Shown: positions 18,774 to 27,300 of the stretch, piece by piece | Position numbering within the stretch: position 1 is the first letter of the stretch | Layout of the letters: each line of letters starts with the position of its first letter | Source of the DNA: Agrobacterium arsenijevicii | GTDB taxonomy: Bacteria > Pseudomonadota > Alphaproteobacteria > Rhizobiales > Rhizobiaceae | Assembly: GCA_000949895.1 (NCBI GenBank) | Contig: JWIT01000011.1 | Location: 97,660-161,659, forward strand | Reading direction: 5' to 3' | Length of the DNA: 64,000 bases | Notes under the pieces: generated by a model | What the model saw: only the letters and a program-made list of their open reading frames with translations | What the model was told of the DNA's origin: nothing | Databases searched by the model: none | Made by a program: the position numbers and the translations under genes

Positions 18774-20768
18774 ATGTTATTCGAAAAGACCAGCAACGGC
18801 TTCACCCTTTCGATCGGCGGTCGCACCATCCTTTCCCATTCGCCCGAAAATCCGGCCTTTTTTGCCGGTTTCGGCAAGGAACGGATGGATATGTATCGCG
18901 GCAATTTCGATATCGAGGACTATGTCATCGAACGGACGGCGCTGCGCCATGCCGAAGTCAACGGCGATAGCGTGATGCTTTCCTCTGCGCCCGGACAGGC
19001 CCCGCGCCTTCATCTCACGCTGGAAGGCAACACCATCAGGTTCACGGCGCTGGATGACACCATCAACCGCCTGTGGCTGCGGGTCGTTGCGGAAACGGGT
19101 GAGCATGTCTGGGGCGGCGGCGAGCAGATGTCCTATTTCGACATGCGCGGTCGCCGTTTTCCGCTCTGGACGTCTGAACCCGGCGTTGGCCGCGACAAGA
19201 CCGCCGAAATCACCTTCAAGGCCGATGTCAGCGGCAAGGCGGGTGGCGATTATTACAACACCAACTACCCGCAGCCGACCTGGCTTTCGTCACGCAAATA
19301 CGCACTGCATGTAGAAACGAGCGCCTATTCGGTCTTCGATTTCCGCAACGGCGATTTCCACGAAATCGAGATCTGGGCGATCCCTGAGCGGATCGAGCTT
19401 TTCTCGGGCGACGCTTTTACCGATATCGTTTCGGCCCTGTCGCTACGGTTCGGACGCCAGCCGGAACTGCCGGAATGGGTTTATAACGGCGCGATCATCG
19501 GGTTAAAGGATGGCGCCAACTCCTTTGCCCGACTGGAAAAAATCAGGGCCGCCGGAACCAAGGTTTCCGGTCTGTGGTGCGAGGACTGGGTGGGGCTTCG
19601 TCAGACATCCTTCGGCGCCCGGCTGTTCTGGGACTGGCAGGCCAATGACGTGCGTTATCCGCATCTGCGCCAGAAGATCGCCGAGCTTGCCGATCAGGAC
19701 ATCCGCTTTCTGGGGTATGTGAACCCCTATCTCTGTGTCGACGGTCCGCTTTTCCCCATGGCCGAGGCGGCCGGTTATTTTGCGACCGGCGCGGACGGCA
19801 AGACGGCGCTGGTGGATTTTGGCGAGTTCGATTGCGGCGTGGTCGATTTCACCAATCCGGCCGCAGCCGAATGGTTTGCCGAAGAGATCATCGGCAAGAA
19901 TATGCTGGATTTCGGCCTTTCCGGCTGGATGGCCGATTTCGGCGAATATCTGCCGATCGACATCACGCTGTCGAACGGCATCGACGCCAAGCTGATGCAC
20001 AATGCCTGGCCGACACTCTGGGCCGAAGTCAACGCAAAGGCCGTTGAAAGCCGCGGCAAAACCGGCGAGGCGCTGTTCTTCATGCGGGCGGGCTTTACCG
20101 GCGTGCAGGCCCATTGCCCACTGCTGTGGGGCGGCGACCAGTCCGTCGATTTCTCCCGCCATGATGGTCTGGTTACCGTCATCTGCGGTGCGCTGTCTTC
20201 CGGCCTTCTGGGCAATGCCTATCACCATTCTGATATCGGCGGTTACACCAGCCTGTTCGGCAATGTCAGAACCCCGGAACTCATCATGCGTTGGGCGGAA
20301 ATGGCCGCTTTTACCCCGGTCATGCGCACGCATGAGGGCAACCGCCCGCGCGACAATCTCCAGATCGATCAGGACGAGACGGTTCTTGGCCATTTCGCCC
20401 GCATGACGGCGATCTATGTCGCACTCGCGCCCTATCTGAAATCACTCTCCGCGGAAGCGGCGCAAACCGGCCTGCCGGTGCAGCGCCCGCTTTTCCTGCA
20501 TTACGAGAACGACCGGCAAACCTATGCCATTCAGGACAGCTATCTCTATGGTGCCGACATGCTCGTCGCACCCGTGTGGAAGGCAGGGGAAACGCAGCGC
20601 ACGCTTTATCTTCCGGGCGAAGGAGAATGGGTACATCTGTGGAGCGGTGCGCGGCATGCGGGTGGGCACGAAATCACCGTTGATGCTCCGATAGGCCAGC
20701 CGGCCGTCTTCTACCGCGCCGGGACGCCCTTTGCTGCGCTATTTGAACAGCTTCGCAGTCTCGGTTGA
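18774..20768 (+). CDS. smoI: Sulfoquinovosidase SmoI (glycoside hydrolase family 31)
   Basis: 664 residues, full length and without a signal peptide, so cytoplasmic. GH31 catalytic residues are visible: nucleophile Asp388 in GWMADFGEYLP and acid/base Asp455 in LLWGGDQSVDF. The residues that select the sulfonate in characterised sulfoquinovosidases are present at K245 (GLKDG), E270 (WCEDW), R283 and W286 (FGARLFWDW), numbering from this start. It should cleave imported sulfoquinovosyl glycerol to sulfoquinovose and glycerol, feeding SmoC. It closes the smoEFGHI operon, 12 bp after smoH. The specificity call rests on these residues and the locus and is strong. Confidence 0.93.
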   Translation: MLFEKTSNGFTLSIGGRTILSHSPENPAFFAGFGKERMDMYRGNFDIEDYVIERTALRHAEVNGDSVMLSSAPGQAPRLHLTLEGNTIRFTALDDTINRLWLRVVAETGEHVWGGGEQMSYFDMRGRRFPLWTSEPGVGRDKTAEITFKADVSGKAGGDYYNTNYPQPTWLSSRKYALHVETSAYSVFDFRNGDFHEIEIWAIPERIELFSGDAFTDIVSALSLRFGRQPELPEWVYNGAIIGLKDGANSFARLEKIRAAGTKVSGLWCEDWVGLRQTSFGARLFWDWQANDVRYPHLRQKIAELADQDIRFLGYVNPYLCVDGPLFPMAEAAGYFATGADGKTALVDFGEFDCGVVDFTNPAAAEWFAEEIIGKNMLDFGLSGWMADFGEYLPIDITLSNGIDAKLMHNAWPTLWAEVNAKAVESRGKTGEALFFMRAGFTGVQAHCPLLWGGDQSVDFSRHDGLVTVICGALSSGLLGNAYHHSDIGGYTSLFGNVRTPELIMRWAEMAAFTPVMRTHEGNRPRDNLQIDQDETVLGHFARMTAIYVALAPYLKSLSAEAAQTGLPVQRPLFLHYENDRQTYAIQDSYLYGADMLVAPVWKAGETQRTLYLPGEGEWVHLWSGARHAGGHEITVDAPIGQPAVFYRAGTPFAALFEQLRSLG

Positions 20769-20792
20769 AGCATCACCTTCCTGCCATCCCTG

Positions 20793-20820
20793 CAAAAAAC
20801 GCCGCAAATATTGCGGCGTT
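20793..20820 (-). terminator. Rho-independent terminator, mainly for the TadG-like gene
   Basis: A 10-bp perfect stem (AACGCCGCAA/TTGCGGCGTT) with a 3-nt loop. On the minus strand it is followed by six T, so it terminates the leftward TadG-like gene. It may also stop smoI read-through from the left. Confidence 0.8.
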
Positions 20821-20845
20821 CGAGAGATGTTTCAACAGGTGGTCA

Positions 20846-22147
20846 TCAGCCCGTCAGGCGTGGCGATGTGATGGCTTTCTTGAACAGAGCCGTCATCGCG
20901 TCGCTGATGCCCTGTGACGGGCTCACCTCGAAATACAGTCCCGGGGAAGCGCAACTCTGCATGCGCGAGCCGATTTCCGACTGAAAGGGCTTTATCCAGC
21001 TATTGTACCAGTCATTCGTCGGAAGCGGCAGATAGGTGGTATAAAGCACGGCGATACGAAAACCCTTTTCCTTCAGCTTCGTACAGGCCTTGATGTCGAT
21101 CGGCTCCTGACAGCGGCCCCCCGTCAGTTTTTTCGTGCAGGAGGAGGGCTTGTAACTGTCGCCAACACCATCTGAAACGAAAAAGATCACCTTGTCCGGG
21201 TTTGCCGAGCTTGCGCCCGTGCCCGAGGTTCCGGCCTTATCTCCGATCTGGGACAGAGCCCGGTCGAAGTCGGTTTGCTGATCGTTATTGTATCCCTGAT
21301 AGGGAATGGACATCAGGTTGATTTCACCCGCTTTTTTCTTCGCGGTCTCCAGATCCGAGGTCAGCGGAACGACCTCAAGCAGCTTCGTGTCTTCCGCCCG
21401 CTCCCCGAAGGTATAAACAGCCATGCGATATTGATTGCTGCTTTTGCGCGTGGTTTTCGCCGTATCCATCAGACTGGCGGTTGCTTTGGCAACCACATCG
21501 ATGCGCGTCGTAACTCCGAGTTTCTTGGCCTTGAAATAATAGCTGTTCGGGTCCGCCACGCCGTCTTTCACGATGTGACAGGCAAAAGCACATTTATCAC
21601 TTGTATTCGCAACCAGAGTAGCAACATCCAAGGGTGTGGCGCCCACTCCCATGGAAGGCGTATTGTCCAGCAGAAGATAAAAATCGCTAAAGGTTTCCGT
21701 CTCATATTTCGCCGTGGCCGTGCCGCCAACCGAGATGAAATCCTTGCCCAGAACCCCGGAAAGCGTCGTGCTTACCGATGCCTTGAAGCTGACGGATGAC
21801 TCGACCACATTACCGTGCTTGGTCACCGAGACATCGACAGACGTAATGCTGTAATCGGTATTTCCCCGCTGGTTGTCATCAAAGAATGCCCGCGCCTCGT
21901 CATTGCCGACGTTAATGACACCGTCGCCCGACATCTTCTTTGCCGCCTGAACACTTGCGGACATATCTGCGACGGCTGCAAGTGCTGCGGAATCCGCCGC
22001 CTGTTGCAGATCGGCTTTGACCGACATGCCACGCGTAATATCAAGTGCCACACCGGCAGCCCCGCACAGAGGCACCATGAGCAACGCGGTAAGAATGCCA
22101 AAATTTCCCGATTTCTCTTGCCAGAAGTTTTTCAAGTTCGCCCCCAA
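20846..22147 (-). CDS. TadG-like protein with von Willebrand A domain
   Basis: 433 residues. The N-terminus has the TadE/TadG signature: a short basic segment, a hydrophobic helix (GNFGILTALLMVPLCGAAGVALD) and the Ala-rich stretch ADLQQAADSAALAA. From about 150 a von Willebrand A-like domain begins with FYLLLDNTPSMG, a DxTxS variant of the metal-site motif, and includes VIFFVSDGVGDSY. Such proteins are anchored in the inner membrane and are linked to Flp/Tad pili or cell-envelope tasks. No other tad gene is nearby. The only in-frame start at the family-typical position is a TTG at 22147, with a weak ribosome site. Confidence 0.78.
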   Translation of the reverse strand: MGANLKNFWQEKSGNFGILTALLMVPLCGAAGVALDITRGMSVKADLQQAADSAALAAVADMSASVQAAKKMSGDGVINVGNDEARAFFDDNQRGNTDYSITSVDVSVTKHGNVVESSVSFKASVSTTLSGVLGKDFISVGGTATAKYETETFSDFYLLLDNTPSMGVGATPLDVATLVANTSDKCAFACHIVKDGVADPNSYYFKAKKLGVTTRIDVVAKATASLMDTAKTTRKSSNQYRMAVYTFGERAEDTKLLEVVPLTSDLETAKKKAGEINLMSIPYQGYNNDQQTDFDRALSQIGDKAGTSGTGASSANPDKVIFFVSDGVGDSYKPSSCTKKLTGGRCQEPIDIKACTKLKEKGFRIAVLYTTYLPLPTNDWYNSWIKPFQSEIGSRMQSCASPGLYFEVSPSQGISDAMTALFKKAITSPRLTG

Positions 22148-22320
22148 CCATTCTGGAAGCGGAAACTAATACAGTGGAATTGAAAATCGGTTTCAATAGA
22201 TAACTAATTTTTGATAAACTTAATATAATCAATAACTAATATGCATTCAACAAATCAGCCCGTATTCGCGTTAAAGTTCAAAGTTGACATTACTTCAAAA
22301 CCCTCCTAGCAAATCAGTCT
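22148..22320. other. AT-rich divergent promoter region
   Basis: About 170 bp of AT-rich sequence between the TTG start of the TadG-like gene and the TPP riboswitch. It must carry promoters for both directions. No clear operator was seen. Confidence 0.4.
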
Positions 22321-22408
22321 CTTCCGAGGGGAGCACCTGACGGTGCTGAGATGGCGATGAGCCGGACCCTTGAACCTGATCCGGGTCATGCCGGCGTAGG
22401 AACGGAAA
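22321..22408 (+). ncRNA. TPP riboswitch (THI element)
   Basis: The conserved thi-box sequence is present: GGGGAGC...GGTGCTGAGA on the left and ACCCTTGAACCTGATCCGGG, then TCATGCCGGCGTAGG, on the right. P1 closes as TTCCG (22322-22326) with CGGAA (22403-22407). It controls the thiamine salvage operon that starts at 22547, shutting expression when thiamine pyrophosphate is plentiful. The 138-nt gap to the first gene has room for an expression platform. Confidence 0.95.
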
Positions 22409-22489
22409 CTGTCGCGCTTTTGAGGTGCCGCCCTTTCTCTTCTCCGCTTTGCCCGGATCTCCGTGATCGTCACAGCTGGAGACCGAACG

Positions 22490-22537
22490 ATGATGCTGAA
22501 ACCTCCTGCCCTTCCTATACGGTACGGTTACGTCTGA
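22490..22537 (+). CDS. Possible 15-codon leader ORF
   Basis: ATG ATG CTG ... GTC TGA encodes 15 residues (MMLKPPALPIRYGYV) after a GGAG ribosome-site-like sequence. It ends 9 nt before the permease start. It may be a leader peptide coupling translation of the thi operon, or chance. It resembles no known protein. Confidence 0.25.
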   Translation: MMLKPPALPIRYGYV

Positions 22538-22546
22538 GGTCCGGCG

Positions 22547-23332
22547 ATGCGTGCCTCCCATGCGCTGAAGGGCGTCATTCTTCTTTTGATCATCTGGCAG
22601 GTGGGTATCTGGCTGTTTGCGCCGCCCCGCTACATCCTGCCCTCGCCCGCCGATGTCGCCGCCGCATTTCTGCGTCAGCCGGGCTTCCTGTTCGGACAGG
22701 CCATCGTGACGCTCAGCGAAATGGCCGTCGGGCTTGCGACCGGTATCACCGCCGGCATTCTGGTTGCCTTTACGATTGCCGCCATCCCGCGTTTTGGCCG
22801 CCTCGTCTGGCCTATGGTTCTTGTGTTGCAGGCGTTTCCCGTCTTCGTGCTCGCCCCCATACTCGTGCTGTGGTTCGGTTTCGGCATGGCCTCGAAAGTG
22901 GTCATGACGGCGATCATCATCTTTTTTCCCGTTGCTTCGGCCTTCACCGACGGTCTCAATCGCACGGATCGCGCGATCCTCGACGCCGCCTCACTGACGG
23001 AGGCGAGCCACTGGCAAATCCTCACCCGGTTGCGCGTGCCGCTGGCGCTTCCCTCGCTCATTTCCGGGCTGCGGGTAGCCGCACCGCTCGCCCCGCTTGG
23101 CGCCGTCATCGGCGAATGGGTGGGCGCATCCTCCGGGCTCGGTTTTGTCATGATCCAGTCCAATGCCCGCATGCAGACCGACACCATGTTTGCCGCCATG
23201 GCCATACTCGCCGTCATGGCCGTACTGCTGCGACTTATCGTCGACCGGGCGACAGCCAATCTGGCCCCCTGGGCCAAAGAAACAGAACACCTCATTCCTT
23301 TCAAACATTTGCGGAGACTTTCGGCACCATGA
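22547..23332 (+). CDS. thiX: ABC transporter permease for thiamine precursor (ThiX-like)
   Basis: 261 residues with about six transmembrane helices and the BPD_transp_1 coupling loop LDAASLTEASHWQILTRLRVPLALP. It belongs to the SsuC/TauC/ThiX type of single permeases. It lies directly under TPP-riboswitch control and overlaps the binding protein gene by ATGA, so import of a pyrimidine precursor of thiamine is likely. No ABC ATPase gene exists in this operon, whereas ThiXYZ systems normally have one. The permease must therefore use an ATPase encoded elsewhere. Confidence 0.82.
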   Translation: MRASHALKGVILLLIIWQVGIWLFAPPRYILPSPADVAAAFLRQPGFLFGQAIVTLSEMAVGLATGITAGILVAFTIAAIPRFGRLVWPMVLVLQAFPVFVLAPILVLWFGFGMASKVVMTAIIIFFPVASAFTDGLNRTDRAILDAASLTEASHWQILTRLRVPLALPSLISGLRVAAPLAPLGAVIGEWVGASSGLGFVMIQSNARMQTDTMFAAMAILAVMAVLLRLIVDRATANLAPWAKETEHLIPFKHLRRLSAP

Positions 23333-24273
23333 AACGAACTCTTCTTTCCCTCGTCGTTGCGGCAGCAAGCGTGTTTGCGCCCGTGCAATCGCAGGCGGCC
23401 GACAAGCTTACCGTGTTGCTGGAATGGTTCGTGAACCCGGACCACGCTCCGATGGTGATCGCCAAGGAACGCGGCCTGTTCGCAGATGCGGGGCTGGACG
23501 TTGAGCTGGTTCCGCCTGCGGACCCATCCGCCGTGCCGCGTCTCGTCTCGGCAAAACAGGCCGATATCGGCGTTCACTACCAGCCGAACCTTTATCTCGA
23601 CCATGATGCCGGGCTGCCGCTCGTCCGTTTCGGAACGCTGGTCGAAACGCCACTCAACACCGTCACCGTTCTGGCCGACGGGCCGATCAAGAGCCTGAAG
23701 GACCTGAAGGGCAAGAAGGTCGGCTTCTCCGTTTCCGGCTTCGAGGATGCGATGCTGAAGCGCATGCTGGAAAAGGACGGCCTGACAAAGGATGATGTTG
23801 AACTAATCAACGTCAATTTCTCGCTCTCGCCTTCCCTCATCGCGGGCAAGGTGGATGCGACGCTTGGCGGTTTCCGCAATTTCGAACTGACGCAGATGAA
23901 GCTTGAGGGCCACGAAGGCCGCTCCTTCTTCCCCGAGGAACATGGCGTGCCCGCCTATGACGAGCTGATCTTCGTCACCCACCGCGATTCTGCCAAGGAC
24001 AACCGCCTGCCGCGTTTCCTCTCCGCCGTCGAGCAGGCCGCGATCTTCATCACCAACCACCCGCAGGAATCCTGGCAGCTTTTCATCAAGGCCTATCCGA
24101 ACCTTGACGACGCGCTGAACAAGCAGGCGTTTTTCGACACCTTGCCGCGTTTCGCCAAACGTCCCGCCGCACTCGACCGCGCCCGCTACGCCCGCTTCGG
24201 TGAATTCATGCGAGACATGCAGCTGATCAAGCAGGCACCGGCGGCCGAAGACATCGCCGTGGAGCTGCAATAA
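23329..24273 (+). CDS. thiY: NMT1/THI5-like periplasmic binding protein (ThiY-like)
   Basis: 314 residues from the ATG at 23329, which overlaps the permease stop; the frame is open much further upstream but in non-coding register. The signal peptide ends QSQAAD. The mature protein has the NMT1/THI5-like fold: KLTVLLEWFVNPDHAPMVIAKE, LDVELVPPADPSAVPRLVSA, then LKDLKGKKVGFSVSGFED. ThiY proteins bind formylaminopyrimidine, a salvage precursor of the HMP moiety of thiamine (family knowledge). The riboswitch and thiM/E/D neighbours support that role. Confidence 0.85.
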   Translation: MKRTLLSLVVAAASVFAPVQSQAADKLTVLLEWFVNPDHAPMVIAKERGLFADAGLDVELVPPADPSAVPRLVSAKQADIGVHYQPNLYLDHDAGLPLVRFGTLVETPLNTVTVLADGPIKSLKDLKGKKVGFSVSGFEDAMLKRMLEKDGLTKDDVELINVNFSLSPSLIAGKVDATLGGFRNFELTQMKLEGHEGRSFFPEEHGVPAYDELIFVTHRDSAKDNRLPRFLSAVEQAAIFITNHPQESWQLFIKAYPNLDDALNKQAFFDTLPRFAKRPAALDRARYARFGEFMRDMQLIKQAPAAEDIAVELQ

Positions 24274-24275
24274 CC

Positions 24276-25028
24276 ATGAACGGAACCTCTACGACAGGCT
24301 TTCCCACAGCGGCAAAAGCTGCCGAGATCCTCGAAAGAGTACGGCAGACGCGCCCGCGCGTGCATTGCCTGATGAACACCGTGGTGCAGAAATTCACCGC
24401 CGACGGCATCACCGTCGTCGGCGGTATTCCCTCGATGACCACCTCGCTTGAGGAAATCGGCGCTTTTGTCACGAAGGCCGATGCGGTGACGATCAATCTC
24501 GGCACGCTCGATGCAGACCGGCGCAAAGTCATCCGGTTTGCCGTAGAGATCGCCCGTGCAGCGGGCAAGCCGTGGATTCTGGACCCCGTGCATTGTGACT
24601 ATTCACCATCGCGGCTGGCATTTGCGCGTGACCTGATCGCGCTTGGCCCGACCATCGTTCGCGGCAACAGCGCCGAAATGAACCTGATCGGCAATGTTGC
24701 GAATGCGGTGAGGATAGAGACAGGACCGGTCGATCAACTGCGCGATGCCACGCGTAGTGTCAGAATCGTCAACGGCCACCCGTGGATGGCGAAGGTGACC
24801 GGCACAGGTTGCCTTTCGGGCGGCGTCATCGCCGCCTTCATGGCGGTGGAGAAAGATGCGCTGACGGCCGCTACCTCCGCCCTTGTCGTCACCGGCGTCG
24901 CGGCCGAACTGGCCGCAAAGAACGCCAAAGGCCCCGGCACGTTCGAGCCGGCGTTTCTGGATGCGCTTTCCGAAATTTCCGGAGAGGAGATAACACAACA
25001 TGCAAGGATCGAGCATGAACAAGGTTGA
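24276..25028 (+). CDS. thiM: Hydroxyethylthiazole kinase
   Basis: 250 residues. Family blocks are visible: LMNTVVQKFTADGITVVGGIPSM (substrate pocket), WILDPVHCDYS, RGNSAEMNLI and the anion-hole/ATP motif VTGTGCLSGG near residue 175. The enzyme phosphorylates 5-(2-hydroxyethyl)-4-methylthiazole, salvaging the thiazole half of thiamine. The start is 2 bp after the stop of the binding protein gene, and the end overlaps thiE by 29 nt. The motif NTVV...D replaces the more usual NYVV...N, a mild divergence. Confidence 0.88.
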   Translation: MNGTSTTGFPTAAKAAEILERVRQTRPRVHCLMNTVVQKFTADGITVVGGIPSMTTSLEEIGAFVTKADAVTINLGTLDADRRKVIRFAVEIARAAGKPWILDPVHCDYSPSRLAFARDLIALGPTIVRGNSAEMNLIGNVANAVRIETGPVDQLRDATRSVRIVNGHPWMAKVTGTGCLSGGVIAAFMAVEKDALTAATSALVVTGVAAELAAKNAKGPGTFEPAFLDALSEISGEEITQHARIEHEQG

Positions 25029-25677
25029 TTACCGCCTCAACGCGCTGGTCGATGCGAGCCTCGGCGATGTTGCGCCCCTTGCCGAGCTTGCTTTGGCGGC
25101 CGCTCTCAACGGCGCGACCATCCTGCAATATCGTGACAAACACGCCTCAACGCGGGAGATGATCGAGAACGCACGCGCCATTCATGAGGCCATCGCCGGC
25201 ACCGGCGTGCCGCTCGTCATCAACGACCGGGTAGATGTGGCGCTTGCCTCGGGTGCGGACGGGGTACATCTCGGCGCGGATGACATGGACGCCAAAACCG
25301 CCAGAAGCATTCTCGGCGAAAAGGCGATCATCGGCCTCACCGTCAAGAACCGGGCCGATGCCGAACGGGCAGCCTCCATGCCCGCCGATTACGCCTGCAT
25401 CGGCGGCGTGTTCGAGACGGTCTCAAAGGTCAATCCGGACAAGCCGGTCGGTATCGACGGTTTTACAATGCTGCGCGCCCTGTTGCACGAATGGCGGCCG
25501 GAAATGCCGGTTGGCGCCATCGCCGGCATTGATCTTGCCCGCGTGCCGTCCGTCATTGCCGCCGGCGCGGATGGCGTCGCGGTCATCTCGGCCATATTCC
25601 GGGCAGGTAATATTGCCAACGCAACCAAGGGCTTCCGCGCGGCAATCGACACATCGCTGAAAGCGAGACAGCCATGA
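25000..25677 (+). CDS. thiE: Thiamine-phosphate synthase
   Basis: 225 residues from an ATG with GGAGAGGAGA upstream; a second ATG at 25015 is possible. TIM-barrel blocks: ATILQYRDKHASTREM, PLVINDRVDVALASGADGVHLGADDMD, IIGLTVKN, YACIGGVFETVSK and VGAIAGIDLARVPSVIAAGADGVAVIS. It joins HMP pyrophosphate and thiazole phosphate to thiamine phosphate. It lies between thiM and thiD, which provide the two substrates, and overlaps both, so the three salvage enzymes are made together. Confidence 0.9.
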   Translation: MQGSSMNKVDYRLNALVDASLGDVAPLAELALAAALNGATILQYRDKHASTREMIENARAIHEAIAGTGVPLVINDRVDVALASGADGVHLGADDMDAKTARSILGEKAIIGLTVKNRADAERAASMPADYACIGGVFETVSKVNPDKPVGIDGFTMLRALLHEWRPEMPVGAIAGIDLARVPSVIAAGADGVAVISAIFRAGNIANATKGFRAAIDTSLKARQP

Positions 25678-26471
25678 CATCAATTGCATTGACCATTGCC
25701 GGCTCCGACAGCGGCGGCGGCGCAGGCATCCAGGCCGACATCAAGACCTTCTCGGCGCTGGGTGCCTATGCCGCCAGCGTCATCACCGCCATCACCGCCC
25801 AGAACACCAGGGGCGTGACGGCGGTGGAGGATATTTCCGTTGCCACCATCGTCGCGCAGATGGATGCAGTTTTTTCCGATCTCGCCGTAAATGCGGTCAA
25901 GATCGGCATGGTCTCGCGGATCGAAACCATAGCGGCCATCGCCGCACGGCTTAAGCAGCAAACCCAGCCGGTGGTGCTCGATCCGGTCATGGTGGCAACC
26001 TCCGGCGACCGCCTTCTGCATGCGGACGCCATCGAGACATTGCGACGCGACCTGCTACCGATTGCCACCATCGTCACGCCGAACCTGCCCGAATCAGCGC
26101 TTCTGACCGGTACGCCGATTGCAGACACCGAGGCAGAGATCATCCGTCAGGCCGAGATGATCCTGAAGGCGGGCGCGAAAGCCGTGCTCATCAAGGGCGG
26201 CCATGGCGACGGGCCGCAGAGCACGGATTATCTGTTCGCAGACGGCACCATGCAGGCGCTTTCCGCTAGGCGAGTGGACACGAAAAACGACCATGGGACC
26301 GGCTGCACGCTGGCGGCGGCGATTACGGCTCATCTTGCGAGGGGTAGTGAATTGCGCGAGGCGGTAGGGCTTGCGAAGGACTATCTGAATGGGGCGCTTG
26401 ATGCTGGTCGGGGGCTTGCCGTCGGTCAGGGTCGGGGACCAGTGCATCATTTTTATCGCTGGTGGGGGTGA
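25674..26471 (+). CDS. thiD: Hydroxymethylpyrimidine/phosphomethylpyrimidine kinase
   Basis: 265 residues of the ribokinase-like family. Motifs: ALTIAGSDSGGGAGIQADIKTF at the N-terminus, LDPVMVATSGDRLL, TIVTPNLPESALL and the catalytic DTKNDHGTGCTLAAAITAHLA near 205. It phosphorylates HMP to HMP-P and HMP-PP for ThiE. The ATG overlaps the thiE stop. It is the last gene of the riboswitch operon and is followed by a long inverted repeat. Confidence 0.92.
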   Translation: MTSIALTIAGSDSGGGAGIQADIKTFSALGAYAASVITAITAQNTRGVTAVEDISVATIVAQMDAVFSDLAVNAVKIGMVSRIETIAAIAARLKQQTQPVVLDPVMVATSGDRLLHADAIETLRRDLLPIATIVTPNLPESALLTGTPIADTEAEIIRQAEMILKAGAKAVLIKGGHGDGPQSTDYLFADGTMQALSARRVDTKNDHGTGCTLAAAITAHLARGSELREAVGLAKDYLNGALDAGRGLAVGQGRGPVHHFYRWWG

Positions 26472-26494
26472 CATCGACACGCAGAGTGGGGCGC

Positions 26495-26673
26495 TTACCC
26501 CCCTCTGTCCTGCCGGACATCTCCCCCACAAGGAGGGAGATCGGGTGAGGTTTTCGCTCGGTCCCACGCAACCGTCTCACTACCGATACCGCGGCTTATT
26601 GAATATAATGAGCAAGCCACTTGTCGATCTCCCTCCTTGTGGGGGAGATGTCCGGCAGGACAGAGGGGGGTAA
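26495..26673. repeat. Intergenic palindromic repeat element with perfect 49-nt arms
   Basis: The left arm 26495-26543 and the right arm 26625-26673 are perfect reverse complements over 49 nt, separated by 81 nt. The arms contain CTGTCCTGCCGGACATCTCC-type sequence, itself partly palindromic, and begin and end TTACCCCCCTC/GAGGGGGGTAA. It lies between the convergent thiD and lrp-type genes and could act as a bidirectional terminator. Similar G/C-rich palindromic units are widespread between genes in rhizobia (recalled, not searched). No transposase is present. Confidence 0.9.
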
Positions 26674-26714
26674 CCGCATATTCCGCCGCGTAATTGTCCT
26701 CTCGAAAAAACTAC

Positions 26715-27173
26715 TCACCTCGCCTTCGGCGTCGCCAACACATTCCGGATCGCGAAACTCGAATGAATGCGCGAAACCCCCGGCAGCTTCGACAAAATCT
26801 CCTTGTGGATACGCTCGAAATCCCCCGCACTTTCCGCCTCGCAGCGCAGGAAATAATCCGATCCGCCCGTCATCAGGTAACATTCGCGGATTTCCGGATA
26901 ACGCCGCACAGCGTTTTCAAAACGGTTGAGAAAATCTTCCGTCTGGCGGTCGAGCGTGATCTGGACGATGACCGAGATCACCTCGCCGCCGGCAAGGCCA
27001 CTGGTCAGCGCCGTATAGCCCCGGATAATGCCTTCCCGCTCGAGAATATCGACCCGGCGAAGGCAGGCGGAGGCCGAAAGGCCGACTTCCGCGGCGAGCT
27101 TGGCGTTGCTGATGCGGGCGTTGAGCCGAAGCAGGCGGATGATGTGGCGGTCGGTCGCATCGAGTGACGACAT
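26715..27173 (-). CDS. Lrp/AsnC-family regulator, probable D-alanine catabolism regulator
   Basis: 152 residues from the ATG at 27173; the frame is open to 27383, but the standard Lrp N-terminus is MSSLDATDRHIIRLLRLNAR. The winged helix (residues 4-65) includes NAKLAAEVGLSASACLRRVDILEREGII. The C-terminal RAM/AsnC domain has VIVQITLDRQTEDFLNRFE. It is divergent from an alanine racemase-dadA pair, the usual setting of DadR-like activators that respond to alanine. Target and effector are inferred from position. Confidence 0.85.
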   Translation of the reverse strand: MSSLDATDRHIIRLLRLNARISNAKLAAEVGLSASACLRRVDILEREGIIRGYTALTSGLAGGEVISVIVQITLDRQTEDFLNRFENAVRRYPEIRECYLMTGGSDYFLRCEAESAGDFERIHKEILSKLPGVSRIHSSFAIRNVLATPKAR

Positions 27174-27300
27174 AGAAAATTCCAATATGACAAAGAAAGT
27201 TGCGTAGATTGAAATTTTATCGCATTTTCTTCGAACAATAGCCAAGAAATTCGATAATCGTTGCAATACTCTCATATGATAAAAATGAGGGTGAACGACC
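27174..27300. promoter_or_regulatory. Divergent lrp-alr control region
   Basis: 127 bp, strongly AT-rich compared with its surroundings, as expected for Lrp binding. It includes a short inverted repeat, CTCAT-9nt-ATGAG, at 27270-27288, just upstream of the alr start. No exact Lrp consensus can be assigned. Confidence 0.4.

Noticed and set aside
22490..22537. Idea that the 15-codon frame is a remnant of the missing ABC ATPase
   Set aside because: The peptide shows no resemblance to the start of an ABC ATPase, and 48 bp are too few to judge.
22351..23328. Long N-terminal extension of the ThiY-like frame
   Set aside because: It runs through the riboswitch and, out of frame, through the permease gene. 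The signal peptide begins at 23329, with an ATGA overlap.
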